A stretch of 64,000 bases of DNA from assembly GCF_007830495.1 (NCBI RefSeq), contig NZ_VLKW01000003.1, positions 372,001 through 436,000 of the forward strand, given 5' to 3'. Positions 51,402 to 63,570 of the stretch are shown piece after piece. The translations under genes and the position numbers were made by a program. The notes beneath the pieces are model-generated. The model did no database searches. It saw nothing but the letters and a program-made list of their open reading frames with translations, and was not told the DNA's origin. The stretch's first letter is position 1. Every line of letters begins with the position of its first letter. Origin of the DNA: Pseudoduganella flava. GTDB taxonomy: Bacteria; Pseudomonadota; Gammaproteobacteria; Burkholderiales; Burkholderiaceae_D.

Positions 51402-54075
51402 GAATGGATTCCTCCGGCAGCGCTGGCGGCGTTTCCAGCGGCAGCGTGAACACGAGCGCGGCACCGCCCTCGGCGGCGCGCCGCGCGGCGATCGTGCCGC
51501 CATGCGCCTGCACGATGGCGCGGCAGATCGCCAGCCCCAGGCCGACACCCGGCTTGGCCGACTCGCGTTCGCCGCGCGTGAATTTTTCGAAGATCGCTTC
51601 CTCCTGGCCGGTCGGCAGGCCCGGGCCGTCGTCCGCGACGGTCACTTCCAGCTTGCCGCCGGCGGCGCTTGCCGACAGCGTGATCGTGCTGCCGGCCGGC
51701 GTGTACTTGGCCGCGTTCTCGAGCAGGTTCGCCAGCACCCGCTCGATCAGCACCGCATCGTAGCGCACCAGCGGCAGGTCGGCCGGCAGCCGCGTCGCCA
51801 CCCGGTGCCCGGCGAGCAAGGTGCGCGCGGCGCGCAGCGCGCTGCCCACCGTCTCTTCCAGCGCCTGCCATTGCAGGTTCAGGTGCACGGCGCCGCTCTC
51901 GATGCGCGCCATGTCCAGCAGGTTGCCCACCAGGGTGCTCATGCGCACGGCCTCTTCGCGCAGCGCGCCCGCCAGCTCGCTCTGCACCGGCGACAGGGGC
52001 GAGCGCGCCAGCGATTCGGCCAGGCCGACGAGCGATGTCAGCGGCGTGCGCAGGTCGTGCGACAGCGCCGCCAGCAGCGAGTTGCGCAGCCGTTCCGATT
52101 CCATCTGCACCAGCGCCTTCTGCGCCACGTCGATGTAGTGCACCCGTTCCAGCGCGATCGCGGCCAGCGCGGCGAACGTGTCGAGCTGGCGGCGCTGCTC
52201 CGGCACCAGCAGCCAGCGCCGGTCGGCCGGCTCCAGCACCAGCACGCCGCGGGTGCGCATCGGCGCGACCAGCGGCAGGTAAAACAGCGCCGCCGACGGC
52301 AACGTGCCCGTGCCCATCCCTGCCGGCGCGGCACGGTCGAACGCCCATTGCGCGATCGCCATGTCCAGCACGCTCATGCCCGCCTGTGCCTCCGGCTCGA
52401 CGAGCCGGCCCTGCTCGTCCGGCAGCAGCAGCGTCACCTGGGCGCGGAATGCCTGGGCCAGCGTGCGACGCGTGATCTCCAGCACCTGCTCGGCCTGCAG
52501 CACGCCGGTCAGCTCGCGCGCATATTCGTACAGCGCGCGCGCCCTGCCCTCGCGGTGCGTGGCCACGCGGGCCTGGAAGCGCAGGCCCGCCGCGAGGTGG
52601 CTCGTGATCAGGCCGACGGCCAGCATCACCGCGAACGTGATCAGGTACTGGATGTCGCTGACGGCGAACGAAAAGCGCGGTTGCACGAACAGGTAGTCGA
52701 ACAGCGCGACGCCGGCCACGCTGGCCGTCAGCGCCGGTCCGCGGCCCAGCCGGAACGCGACGACCAGCACGGCCAGCAGGAACAGCATCGCGATATTGGT
52801 CGTCTCCAGGCGGTCCGCCAGCGTTGCGCCGAACGCGGCGACCAGCACCGGCGCCGCCAGCCCGAGCGCGTGCGGCCGCCAGCGCCACGGCATCGCCGGC
52901 TCGGCACGCATGTTCGCGTCGCGGTCGCGCTGCACGTTCTCGCTGCCTACCTCGATCACATCCAGCGCTGGGGCCGCGCGGGCGATGCGGCGCAGCGTCG
53001 GCAGGTGCCAGCGCCAGCGTGACGTTGCCCGGCCCAGCACGACCTTGCCGATGTTCTGCTGCTCCGCATAGCGGGCGACCGCAGTGCCGAGGTCGTCGCC
53101 GGCCAGCACCGCCGTCGTCGCACCCAGGTCCTGGGCCAGCTTCAGCGTTTCCAGGATGCGCTCGCGCCGCGCCGCCGGCAGCCGTTGCAGGGCGGGCGTT
53201 TCGATGTACACCGCATGCCAGCTGGCGTTCAGCTGGCCGGCCAGCCGGGCCGCGCTGCGCACCACGTGCACGCCGCCGGGGCGGTCGCCCACGCATGCCA
53301 GCAGCGCGGCGCCCGTCTTCCACGGCGCGCCGATGACCTTCTCGATGCGGTAGCTGCGCACGTCGCCACCGACCCGGTCCGCCGTGCGGCGCAGCGCCAG
53401 CTCGCGCAACGCGATCAGGTTCCCCTTGCGGAAGAAGTTGCGCGCCGCCCGTTCGGCCTGCGCCGCCTGGTACACCTTGCCGTCCTTCAGCCGCGCCAGC
53501 AGCTCGTCGGCCGGCACGTCCACCAGCACCACCTCGTCGGCGCGGTCGAACACCGTGTCCGGCAGCGTCTCGGCCACGCGCACGCCGGTGATGCCGCCGA
53601 CGACGTCGTTCAGGCTTTCCAGGTGCTGCACGTTGACGGTCGTGAACACGTCGATGCCCGCTTCCAGCAGTTCCTCGACATCCTGCCAGCGCTTCGGGTG
53701 GCGCGAACCGGGCGCGTTCGAGTGGGCCAACTCGTCCACCAGGATCAGGTTGGGACGCCGCGCCAGCGCCGCATCGAGGTCGAATTCGGCCAGCGCCTTG
53801 CCGCGCCACGGCATCTGCCGGGGCGGCAGCACGTCGAGCGAGTCGAGCAGCGCGGCCGTCTCGGCGCGGCCGTGCGTTTCAACGATGCCCACCAGCGGCC
53901 GCACGCCTTCGCCCTGCAGCTGGCGCGCCGCATTCAGCATCGCGTACGTCTTGCCGACGCCGGCGGACGCGCCGAAGTAGATGCGCAGCCGGCCGCGCGT
54001 GGCACGCGCGGCGCTGGCCTGCATCTGCGCCAGCAGCGCATCCGGGTCGGGACGTTGGCTGTCGTTGGGGATCAT
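51394..54075 (-). CDS. kdpD: Sensor histidine kinase KdpD
   Basis: Predicted 893-residue potassium/turgor sensor. The N-terminal KdpD domain (residues about 35-245) has Walker A FGASAGVGKTYAML and DELAHSNAPGSRHPKRWQDVEELL; a UspA-like domain follows (about 260-380), then four close membrane helices (about 410-505), a GAF domain (about 520-650), and HisKA (ALSHDLRTPLTSL) and HATPase domains (NLLENAAKYTPAG, DDGPGLP, GVGLGLAICR). Complete. Separated from kdpC by 18 bp. Confidence 0.96.
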   Translation of the reverse strand: MIPNDSQRPDPDALLAQMQASAARATRGRLRIYFGASAGVGKTYAMLNAARQLQGEGVRPLVGIVETHGRAETAALLDSLDVLPPRQMPWRGKALAEFDLDAALARRPNLILVDELAHSNAPGSRHPKRWQDVEELLEAGIDVFTTVNVQHLESLNDVVGGITGVRVAETLPDTVFDRADEVVLVDVPADELLARLKDGKVYQAAQAERAARNFFRKGNLIALRELALRRTADRVGGDVRSYRIEKVIGAPWKTGAALLACVGDRPGGVHVVRSAARLAGQLNASWHAVYIETPALQRLPAARRERILETLKLAQDLGATTAVLAGDDLGTAVARYAEQQNIGKVVLGRATSRWRWHLPTLRRIARAAPALDVIEVGSENVQRDRDANMRAEPAMPWRWRPHALGLAAPVLVAAFGATLADRLETTNIAMLFLLAVLVVAFRLGRGPALTASVAGVALFDYLFVQPRFSFAVSDIQYLITFAVMLAVGLITSHLAAGLRFQARVATHREGRARALYEYARELTGVLQAEQVLEITRRTLAQAFRAQVTLLLPDEQGRLVEPEAQAGMSVLDMAIAQWAFDRAAPAGMGTGTLPSAALFYLPLVAPMRTRGVLVLEPADRRWLLVPEQRRQLDTFAALAAIALERVHYIDVAQKALVQMESERLRNSLLAALSHDLRTPLTSLVGLAESLARSPLSPVQSELAGALREEAVRMSTLVGNLLDMARIESGAVHLNLQWQALEETVGSALRAARTLLAGHRVATRLPADLPLVRYDAVLIERVLANLLENAAKYTPAGSTITLSASAAGGKLEVTVADDGPGLPTGQEEAIFEKFTRGERESAKPGVGLGLAICRAIVQAHGGTIAARRAAEGGAALVFTLPLETPPALPEESIHA

Positions 54076-54093
54076 GGGCGGCAGTGTAGACGA

Positions 54094-54663
54094 TTACAGT
54101 GTATCGAGAGCCATATTCAGAGCCAGCACGTTGACGCGCGGCTCGCCCAGGAACCCGAACAGGGGCCGCTCGGCATGGCGCTCTACCAGTTCGCGCACGC
54201 GGGCGGCGTCGATGCCGCGCGCGCGCGCCACGCGGGCGACCTGGTACTGGGCGGCGGCCAGGCTGATGTCCGGATCGAGGCCACTGGCCGAGGCGGTGAC
54301 CAGGTCGACCGGCACGGGCGCCGTGTTGCCCGGATCGGCGGCGCGCAGCGCCTCGATGCGGCTCTTCACTGCGTCGGCGAGGGCGGGATTGAGGGGGCCC
54401 TGGTTCGAGCCGCCCGAACCGGCGCCGTTGTACGGCATCGGCGCGGTGGCCGATGGCCGGCCCCAGAAATGGCCCGGGGCGGCGAACGGCTGGCCGATCA
54501 GGCGGGAGCCCACCACGTTGCCGCCGGCGGTGACGAGGCTGCCGGCAACCTGCGCGGGGAAGGCCGCCTTGCCGATGCCGGTCACGGCCAGCGGGTAGAC
54601 GATGCCGCAGACGAGCGTCAGCGCGGCGAAGATGACGAGGGCGGGGCGAATGAGAGTGGTCAT
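54094..54663 (-). CDS. kdpC: Potassium-transporting ATPase subunit KdpC
   Basis: Predicted 189-residue subunit with one N-terminal helix (about residues 9-29; [15 protein letters not shown] is typical) and a periplasmic domain with [16 protein letters not shown] and [24 protein letters not shown], all conserved. It stabilises the KdpFABC complex and aids nucleotide binding. Its start is 12 bp from the kdpB stop. Confidence 0.95.
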   Translation of the reverse strand: MTTLIRPALVIFAALTLVCGIVYPLAVTGIGKAAFPAQVAGSLVTAGGNVVGSRLIGQPFAAPGHFWGRPSATAPMPYNGAGSGGSNQGPLNPALADAVKSRIEALRAADPGNTAPVPVDLVTASASGLDPDISLAAAQYQVARVARARGIDAARVRELVERHAERPLFGFLGEPRVNVLALNMALDTL

Positions 54664-54675
54664 GGGATTGCTCCG

Positions 54676-56748
54676 TTATGCCAGGTTGAGCGCGACGAGC
54701 GCCAGGTCGATCAGCTTGATGCCGATGAACGGCAGCACCAGGCCGCCGAGGCCATAGACCAGCAGGTTCCGGCGCAGCAGCACGGCCGCGCCCAGCGCGC
54801 GGTAGCGCACCCCTTGCAGCGCCAGCGGAATCAGGAACACGATGATCAGCGCGTTGAAGATCACCGCCGACATGATCGCGGAGTTCGCGCTGCCCAGCTG
54901 CATCACGTCGAGGCTTTTCAGCTGCGGATACGTGCCGACGAACGCGGCCGGGATGATCGCGAAGTACTTGGCCACGTCGTTGGCGATCGAGAACGTCGTC
55001 AGCGCGCCCCGCGTCATCAGCATCTGCTTGCCGATCTCCACGATCTCGAGCAGCTTGGTGGGGTTCGAATCCAGGTCGACCATGTTGCCGGCTTCCTTGG
55101 CCGCCTGAGTGCCGCTGTTCATCGCCACCGCCACGTCGGCCTGCGCCAGTGCCGGCGCGTCGTTGGTGCCGTCGCCCGTCATCGCCACCAGCCGGCCTTC
55201 GGCCTGCTGGCTGCGGATCAGCTTCAGCTTGTCCTCCGGCGTCGCCTCGGCGAGGAAGTCGTCGACGCCTGCCTCGGCGGCGATGGCAGCCGCCGTCAGG
55301 CGGTTGTCGCCGGTGATCATCACGGTGCGGATGCCCATCCGGCGCAGCTCGGCGAAGCGTTCGCGGATGCCCGTCTTGACGATGTCCTTCAGCTCGACCA
55401 CGCCCATCACGCGGCCATCGTCGACGACGACGAGCGGCGTGCTGCCGCGGCGCGCCACGTCGTCCACCAGCCGCGCCACCTCGGCGGGATAGCGGCCGCC
55501 GGCCGTCTCGACGTAGCGGCGGATCGTGTCCGCGGCGCCCTTGCGCACGGCGCGCCCGCCGATGTCCGCGCCGCTCATCCGCGTCTGCGCCGTGAACTCG
55601 ACGAAGGTGATCTCCTCGTCCACGCCGGCCGGTACGGCCTCCTCGATGCGGCAGCGCTGCCGCGCCAGCGCGACGATGCTGCGGCCTTCCGGCGTTTCGT
55701 CGGCCCGCGATGCCAGGTGGGCGGCATTGGCCAACTGTTCTTCCGTCACGCCCGGTGCCGGCAGGAAGGCGGAAGCCTGCCGGTTGCCGTGCGTGATCGT
55801 GCCCGTCTTGTCGAGCAACAGCACGTCGACGTCACCGGCCGCCTCGACGGCGCGGCCGGACGTGGCGATCACGTTCGCGCCCATCATGCGGCTCATACCG
55901 GCCACGCCGATCGCCGACAGCAGGCCGCCGATCGTCGTCGGGATCAGGCACACGAGCAGCGCGATCAGCACGGTGACCGTCACCGGCGCGCCGCTGCCGG
56001 CCGCCTGCACGGAGAACAGCGAGAACGGCAGCAAGGTCACGGTGACGACGAGGAACACGATCGTCAGCGCCACCAGCAGGATCGTCAGCGCGATCTCGTT
56101 CGGCGTCTTGCGCCGCTGCGCGCCCTCCACCATCGCGATCATGCGGTCGATGAAGGCCTCGCCCGGGTTGGCGGCCACGCGCACCACGAGCCAGTCCGAC
56201 AGCACGCGGGTGCCGCCGGTCACGGCGGAGAAGTCGCCGCCCGACTCGCGGATCACCGGGGCCGATTCGCCGGTGATCGCGGATTCGTCGACGGACGCGA
56301 CACCTTCGATCACGTCGCCGTCCGCCGGGATCACGTCGCCCGCCTCGACCAGCACCGTCATGCCCTTGCGCAGGTCGGTGGCCGGCACGGGCAGCCAGGT
56401 GGTGCCGTAGCGGGGCGTCGCCAGCTTTTTCGCCGTGACGGTCGCCTTCAGGGCGCGCAGTGACGCGGCCTGCGCCTTGCTGCGGCCCTCGGCCAGCGCT
56501 TCCGCGAAATTCGCGAACAGCACCGTGAACCACAGCCAGACGGCGATCGCGGCGATGAAGCCGGCGCCGGCCTCGCCGTTGCCGCCGACGGCCTGCAGCG
56601 CCAGCAAAGTCGTCAGGATGCTGCCGACGTAGACGACGAACATGACCGGGCTTCGCAGCTGCACGCGCGGGTGCAGCTTGCGCAGCGCATCCAGCAGCGC
56701 CGGAACGAGCAGCTGGCGGTCGAATAGTGTCAGGCTGTTGCGTGACAT
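54676..56748 (-). CDS. kdpB: Potassium-transporting P-type ATPase subunit KdpB
   Basis: Predicted 690-residue catalytic subunit. The phosphorylation motif DKTGT is intact ([14 protein letters not shown]), with the TGES-type dephosphorylation loop ([12 protein letters not shown]), the nucleotide-binding KGA region and the hinge [16 protein letters not shown]. Phosphorylation at the Asp drives high-affinity K+ uptake through KdpA. Usual length. Confidence 0.97.
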   Translation of the reverse strand: MSRNSLTLFDRQLLVPALLDALRKLHPRVQLRSPVMFVVYVGSILTTLLALQAVGGNGEAGAGFIAAIAVWLWFTVLFANFAEALAEGRSKAQAASLRALKATVTAKKLATPRYGTTWLPVPATDLRKGMTVLVEAGDVIPADGDVIEGVASVDESAITGESAPVIRESGGDFSAVTGGTRVLSDWLVVRVAANPGEAFIDRMIAMVEGAQRRKTPNEIALTILLVALTIVFLVVTVTLLPFSLFSVQAAGSGAPVTVTVLIALLVCLIPTTIGGLLSAIGVAGMSRMMGANVIATSGRAVEAAGDVDVLLLDKTGTITHGNRQASAFLPAPGVTEEQLANAAHLASRADETPEGRSIVALARQRCRIEEAVPAGVDEEITFVEFTAQTRMSGADIGGRAVRKGAADTIRRYVETAGGRYPAEVARLVDDVARRGSTPLVVVDDGRVMGVVELKDIVKTGIRERFAELRRMGIRTVMITGDNRLTAAAIAAEAGVDDFLAEATPEDKLKLIRSQQAEGRLVAMTGDGTNDAPALAQADVAVAMNSGTQAAKEAGNMVDLDSNPTKLLEIVEIGKQMLMTRGALTTFSIANDVAKYFAIIPAAFVGTYPQLKSLDVMQLGSANSAIMSAVIFNALIIVFLIPLALQGVRYRALGAAVLLRRNLLVYGLGGLVLPFIGIKLIDLALVALNLA

Positions 56749-56757
56749 GGGAACCTC

Positions 56758-58563
56758 TTATTGGAAAAGTTGCAGGTGTTCGATGACGGGGCCGAGTGCC
56801 AGCGCGGGGACGTAATTGAGCACGCCGACAAGCAGCACGACGCCGATCAGCAGCGCGACGAACAGCGGGCCGTGGGTGGGCAGCGTGCCGCCGGTCACGG
56901 GCAGCCGCTGCTTGGCGGCCAGCGAGCCGGCGATCGCCAGCACCGGCACGATCACGGCAAAACGGCCGAACCACATGGCGATCGCCAGCATCGTGTTGTA
57001 GAACGACGTGTTGGCGGACAGGCCGGCGAACGCGCTGCCGTTGTTGTTCGCGGCGGAGCTGAATGCGTACAGGATCTCCGAGAAGCCGTGCGCGCCGGGG
57101 TTCGCGACACCCGCCGTACCGGCCGCGCTGACCACCGCGATGGCGGTGCCGGTCAACACGAGCACGGGGGTGACGAGGATCGCGATCGACGTCATCTTCA
57201 TTTCGTATGCCTGGACCTTCTTGCCCAGGTATTCGGGAGTACGGCCGATCATCAGGCCGGCGATGAACACGGCAAGGATCGCGAAGACCAGCATGCCGTA
57301 CAGGCCGGAGCCGACGCCGCCGAAGATCACTTCGCCGAACTGCATCAACAGCAGCGGCACGGCGCCGCCCAGCGGCATCAGCGAATCGTGCATCGCGTTG
57401 ACGGCGCCGCAGGAGGCGGCCGTCGTCACGGCAGCGAACAGGCTCGATGCGGCGATGCCGAAGCGCGTTTCGTTGCCTTCCATATTGCCGCCCGCCTGCA
57501 GGCTGCTCGCCGCCTGGTCGACGCCGAGCGCTTGCAGTGCGGGATGCGCCTGCTGCTCGGCGGCGAACACCACGAGCGTCATCAGCACGAAGATCACCGT
57601 CATCGCGCCCAGCACGGCCCAGCCCTGGCGCCGGTCGCCGACGATGCGGCCGAACGCGAAGCACAGCGCGGCGGGAATCAGGAAGATCGCGATCATCTGC
57701 GCGAAGTTCGTCAGCGCCGTCGGGTTCTCGTACGGGTGCGCGGAGTTCGCGTTGAAGAAGCCGCCGCCGTTCGTGCCCAGCATCTTGATCGCCTCCTGGG
57801 AAGCGACCGGGCCCATCGCCAGCGTCTGCGTGGTGGCCGTCAGCGTCTCCATGACGCCCTGGCCCTGCCCATCCTTGACCGGCTGGCCGTCGGCATCCAC
57901 GCGCGGCACCTGGTACGTGACGGGTTCGCGCAGCGCGACCTCGCGGTAGCCGTCGAAGTTCTGGATCACGCCCTGCCCCATCAGGAACACGGCCAGCAGC
58001 AGCGACAGCGGCAGCAGCACGTACAGCGTGGCGCGCGTGACGTCGACCCAGAAATTGCCGATCGCGGCACTGGAGCGGGCCGCGAACGCGCGGATCAGCG
58101 CGAACGCGACGGCGATGCCGGTGGCGGCGGACAGGAAGTTCTGGCCGGCCAGCGCCACCATCTGGGTCAGGTAGCTCATCGTCTGCTCGCCCGCATAGCC
58201 CTGCCAGTTGGTGTTGGCGACGAAGCTGACGGCCGTGTTGAACGACGAATCGGGGCCCACGTTGGGCAGTGCCTGGGGATTGAGCGGCAGCCAGGCCTGC
58301 AGGCGCTGCACGCCGTAGACGAACAGCGTGCCGAGCGCGTTGAAGGCGATCAGCGCGAACGCATAGGCTTTCCAGCCCTGGGCGCGCTGCGCGGGCAGGC
58401 CGGCCGCGCGGTACAGGCCCTGTTCGAGCCGGTGCAGCCAGGACAGGCCCGGCAGGGGTGCGTCATCGCCGCCGACGCGGGCGAGGAACATGCCGAGCGG
58501 CCAGGCCAGCGCAAGCAGGGTTAGCAGGAACGCGGCCAGCAGCAAAAGCGATTGGGCGGTCAC
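56758..58563 (-). CDS. kdpA: Potassium-transporting ATPase channel subunit KdpA
   Basis: Predicted 601-residue ten-helix protein related to KtrB-type channels, with the four selectivity-filter loops visible by short motifs such as [50 protein letters not shown] and [10 protein letters not shown]. It binds K+ in the periplasm and hands it to KdpB. The start is GTG at 58561-58563 with the kdpF stop overlapping as GTGA. Confidence 0.96.
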   Translation of the reverse strand: MTAQSLLLLAAFLLTLLALAWPLGMFLARVGGDDAPLPGLSWLHRLEQGLYRAAGLPAQRAQGWKAYAFALIAFNALGTLFVYGVQRLQAWLPLNPQALPNVGPDSSFNTAVSFVANTNWQGYAGEQTMSYLTQMVALAGQNFLSAATGIAVAFALIRAFAARSSAAIGNFWVDVTRATLYVLLPLSLLLAVFLMGQGVIQNFDGYREVALREPVTYQVPRVDADGQPVKDGQGQGVMETLTATTQTLAMGPVASQEAIKMLGTNGGGFFNANSAHPYENPTALTNFAQMIAIFLIPAALCFAFGRIVGDRRQGWAVLGAMTVIFVLMTLVVFAAEQQAHPALQALGVDQAASSLQAGGNMEGNETRFGIAASSLFAAVTTAASCGAVNAMHDSLMPLGGAVPLLLMQFGEVIFGGVGSGLYGMLVFAILAVFIAGLMIGRTPEYLGKKVQAYEMKMTSIAILVTPVLVLTGTAIAVVSAAGTAGVANPGAHGFSEILYAFSSAANNNGSAFAGLSANTSFYNTMLAIAMWFGRFAVIVPVLAIAGSLAAKQRLPVTGGTLPTHGPLFVALLIGVVLLVGVLNYVPALALGPVIEHLQLFQ

Positions 58564-58649
58564 AGGTCCTCCGCTTTCAGCAGGGCGACGAGCAGGTAGA
58601 CGAGCAGGCCGGCCGCCGTCAACGCGCTCACGAGGTAGACGATGCTCAT
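58560..58649 (-). CDS. kdpF: Potassium-transporting ATPase small subunit KdpF
   Basis: A 29-residue single-helix protein ([19 protein letters not shown] then [10 protein letters not shown]), the size and form of KdpF, which stabilises the Kdp complex in the membrane. Its stop overlaps the GTG start of kdpA and its start overlaps the stop of a further small ORF upstream, so all are translationally coupled. Confidence 0.9.
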   Translation of the reverse strand: MSIVYLVSALTAAGLLVYLLVALLKAEDL

Positions 58650-58738
58650 GGCCGCTCCCCCAGCCGCCCGCATGCGGCCGCCATGCCCCAGACCAGTGCC
58701 GCGCAGGCGCCGATCAGGGCGACAAAAACGATATCCAT
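58646..58738 (-). CDS. Small membrane protein upstream of kdpF
   Basis: A 30-residue frame ([19 protein letters not shown] then [11 protein letters not shown]) with one hydrophobic helix and a basic tail. It has a good GGGAAG site before the ATG and overlaps kdpF by ATGA. Similar tiny proteins precede kdpF in other beta- and gammaproteobacterial kdp operons, under vague names; this is from memory. It may be a second accessory subunit. Confidence 0.65.
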   Translation of the reverse strand: MDIVFVALIGACAALVWGMAAACGRLGERP

Positions 58739-58810
58739 CGCTTCCCTTTCAGTGTGTTGTGACGGGGATGAGGTTATCGATGGGCACCTAAAAACGGGGT
58801 AAAGACTTGT

Positions 58811-58840
58811 GGGCAGGGTGTAAACAAGGTATAAAAACGG
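58811..58840 (-). promoter_or_regulatory. KdpE operator in front of the kdp operon
   Basis: On the minus strand TTTTTATACCTTGTTTACAC followed by CCTGCCC closely matches the E. coli KdpE-binding site, which reads TTTTTATACTTTTTTTACAC before CCC. It lies about 75 bp upstream of the first small ORF, so kdp is expected to respond to KdpDE at low potassium. Confidence 0.75.
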
Positions 58841-58880
58841 CCTTTCCACTGTATATTCATACAGATGTTCCGCTGAAGGC

Positions 58881-58911
58881 TTGCTTTCGGGCCGGTCGGC
58901 TCGGATAGAAT
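58881..58911 (+). promoter_or_regulatory. Candidate promoter of parEC
   Basis: TTGCTT (58881-58886) and TAGAAT (58906-58911) are separated by 19 bp; the -10 lies 43 bp before the parE start. The spacing is long, so confidence is limited. Confidence 0.45.
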
Positions 58912-58953
58912 GCGCAGGCATCCGGACTAACCCACACCAGCAATATTTACAGT

Positions 58954-60951
58954 ATGGCCACGAAAAAACCTGTTCCCGACTACAGCGAATCATCGATCCG
59001 CGTCCTGAAAGGGCTGGAACCCGTCAAGCAGCGCCCGGGCATGTACACCCGCACCGAGAACCCGCTGCACATCATCCAGGAGGTGATCGACAACGCGTCG
59101 GACGAAGCGCTGGGCGGCCATTGCCGGAACATCGTCGTCACGCAGAATGCGGACGGCAGCATCACCGTCGAGGACGACGGCCGCGGCATCCCGGTCGGCC
59201 TGCACCCCGAGGAAAACGTGCCGACGGTGGAAATCGTCTTCACCCGCCTCCACGCGGGCGGCAAATTCGACAAGGGCTCGGGCGGCGCGTATGCGTTCTC
59301 GGGCGGCCTGCACGGCGTCGGCGTCTCCGTTACCAATGCGCTGTCGAAGCGCCTCGAAATCAATGTGTGGCGCAAGGACGACAAGGGCAACGGCTACCAC
59401 ACGATCGCGTTCGAGAACGGCGACCTGGTGCAGCCCCTGACATCCGAAGCGGCACCGAAGGACGGCAAGAAATCCGGTACCCGCGTCACCGCGTGGCCCG
59501 ATCCGAAGTATTTCGACTCGCCGCTGATCTCGCAGGTCGAGCTGCAACGCCTGCTGCGCTCGAAGGCCGTGCTGCTGCCGGGCGTATCCGTCACGCTGAA
59601 GAACGCGAAGACGGGCGACGTGCAGACGTGGCAGTACAACGACGGCCTGCGCGGCTACCTCACCGAGGCGCTGGCGCAGAGCGGCAACGGCGAGACCGTC
59701 GTGCCGCTGTTCGAGGGTGAGCAGTTCGCCGGCCCGGACGCGGAAGGCTTCGCCGAGGGCGAAGGCGCGTCGTGGGTCGTCGCGTGGACGGAGGAAGGCG
59801 GCATCATGCGCGAGTCCTACGTCAACCTGATTCCCACGCCGAACGGCGGTACCCATGAATCGGGCCTGCGTGAAGGCTTGTTCGGCGCGATGAAGAATTT
59901 CGTCGAGCTGCACTCGCTGCTGCCGAAGGGCGTCAAGCTGCTGCCGGAGGACGTGTTCGCGCGCGCCTCGTTCGTGCTGTCGGCGAAGGTGCTAGACCCG
60001 CAGTTCCAGGGCCAGATCAAGGAGCGCCTGAACTCGCGCGACGCGGTGCGCCTGGTGGCCACGTTCGCCAAGCCGGCGCTGGAGCTGTGGCTGAACCAGC
60101 ACATCGACTGGGGCAAGAAGCTCGCCGAACTGGTGATCAAGCAGGCCCAGTCGCGCCTGCGCTCGGCCCAGAAGGTCGAGAAGAAGAAATCGTCAGGCGT
60201 GGCCGTCCTGCCGGGCAAGCTGACCGATTGCGAATCGACGGACGTATCGCGCACGGAGCTGTTCCTTGTCGAGGGCGATTCGGCGGGCGGCTCGGCGAAG
60301 ATGGGCCGCGACAAGGAATTCCAGGCGATCCTGCCGCTGCGCGGCAAGGTGCTGAACTCGTGGGAGACGGACCGCGACCGCCTGTTCGCGAACAACGAGA
60401 TCCACGACATCGCCGTGGCGATCGGCGTCGACCCGCACGGCGTCGGCGACAACCCGGACCTGTCGAATCTCCGCTACGGCAAGATCTGCATCCTGTCGGA
60501 CGCGGACGTGGACGGCTCGCACATCCAGGTGCTGCTGCTGACGCTGTTCTTCCGCCACTTCCCGAAACTGATCGAGAACGGCCATATCTGCGTGGCGCGC
60601 CCGCCTTTGTTCCGCGTCGATGCGCCGGCACGCGGCAAGAAGCCGATCCAGAAGCTGTATGCGCTGGACGACGGCGAGCTGACGGCGATCGAGGACAAGC
60701 TGCGCAAGGATGGCCTGAAGGAAGGCAGTTGGTCGATCTCCCGCTTCAAGGGCCTGGGCGAGATGAATGCCGAGCAGCTGTGGGAAACGACGATGAACCC
60801 GGACACGCGGCGCCTGCTGCCGGTGTCGCTGGGCGACTTCGCGCACACGGAGGCGGCCGCCCGCTTCAACATGCTGATGGGGAAAGGCGAAGCCGCCGCC
60901 CGCCGCGCATGGATCGAAGAACACGGCAACGAAGTCGAAGCAGACATTTAA
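58954..60951 (+). CDS. parE: DNA topoisomerase IV subunit B
   Basis: Predicted 665-residue ATPase subunit of topoisomerase IV, which unlinks daughter chromosomes. GHKL motifs are EVIDNASDEALGG, EDDGRGIPVG and GLHGVGVSVTNALS; the TOPRIM domain shows LVEGDSAGGSAKMGRDKEFQAILPLRGK and LSDADVDGSH. It is ParE rather than GyrB by length, start and the adjacent parC. The start ATG at 58954 gives a complete N-terminus. Gap to parC is 12 bp. Confidence 0.95.
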   Translation: MATKKPVPDYSESSIRVLKGLEPVKQRPGMYTRTENPLHIIQEVIDNASDEALGGHCRNIVVTQNADGSITVEDDGRGIPVGLHPEENVPTVEIVFTRLHAGGKFDKGSGGAYAFSGGLHGVGVSVTNALSKRLEINVWRKDDKGNGYHTIAFENGDLVQPLTSEAAPKDGKKSGTRVTAWPDPKYFDSPLISQVELQRLLRSKAVLLPGVSVTLKNAKTGDVQTWQYNDGLRGYLTEALAQSGNGETVVPLFEGEQFAGPDAEGFAEGEGASWVVAWTEEGGIMRESYVNLIPTPNGGTHESGLREGLFGAMKNFVELHSLLPKGVKLLPEDVFARASFVLSAKVLDPQFQGQIKERLNSRDAVRLVATFAKPALELWLNQHIDWGKKLAELVIKQAQSRLRSAQKVEKKKSSGVAVLPGKLTDCESTDVSRTELFLVEGDSAGGSAKMGRDKEFQAILPLRGKVLNSWETDRDRLFANNEIHDIAVAIGVDPHGVGDNPDLSNLRYGKICILSDADVDGSHIQVLLLTLFFRHFPKLIENGHICVARPPLFRVDAPARGKKPIQKLYALDDGELTAIEDKLRKDGLKEGSWSISRFKGLGEMNAEQLWETTMNPDTRRLLPVSLGDFAHTEAAARFNMLMGKGEAAARRAWIEEHGNEVEADI

Positions 60952-60963
60952 TCGGAATACGTT

Positions 60964-63303
<2,340 letters not shown>

Positions 63304-63350
63304 GCACTTGGGTTTGAATGACGTTCGCGGGCCGTCATCGTCAAAGCTAA

Positions 63351-63486
63351 CCCCAATGCAAACCCTGGGGTCAGACCCGCCGGGGCGTAGCAGGGGTTTC
63401 GGGGAGCGCTGCTCCCCGCCTGCGCAGCGGTGACGGCTTGCAAGCCGTCACTCCTTCCTGACCCCGGCTTCTGCCTCTGGTTTGAA
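63351..63486. repeat. Long palindromic structured repeat, copy D
   Basis: A 136-bp element with arms GGGGTCAG (63367-63374) and CTGACCCC (63458-63465). The interior holds a 7-bp hairpin GGGGAGC / GCTCCCC (63401-63417), CTGCGCAG and a perfect 20-bp palindrome TGACGGCTTGCAAGCCGTCA (63431-63450). Flanks read AACCCTGG and CCGGCTTCTGCCTCTGG in the same direction as copy C, but the interior is the reverse complement of the copy C interior, with compensatory changes in the stems. Confidence 0.85.
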
Positions 63487-63519
63487 TTGACGCCGTTGGC
63501 TCGCTAGCTTCAGCCGTAT

Positions 63520-63557
63520 AAAAGCCGCCGCCCGGCATGCCGGGACGGCGGCTTTTT
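63520..63557. terminator. Terminator between parC and the right-edge gene
   Basis: AAAGCCGCC / GGCGGCTTT stem with an inner CCCGG / CCGGG helix and an ATG-containing loop; five T follow on the plus strand and four on the minus strand. It probably serves the right-edge minus-strand gene and may also stop parC transcripts that pass copy D. Confidence 0.85.
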
Positions 63558-63570
63558 CACGTGCGCGGGA

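Noticed and set aside
53185..56463. Plus-strand 1092-residue frame opposite kdpD/kdpC/kdpB
   Set aside because: Antisense shadow across three clear kdp genes, His/Arg/Gln-rich low-complexity product.
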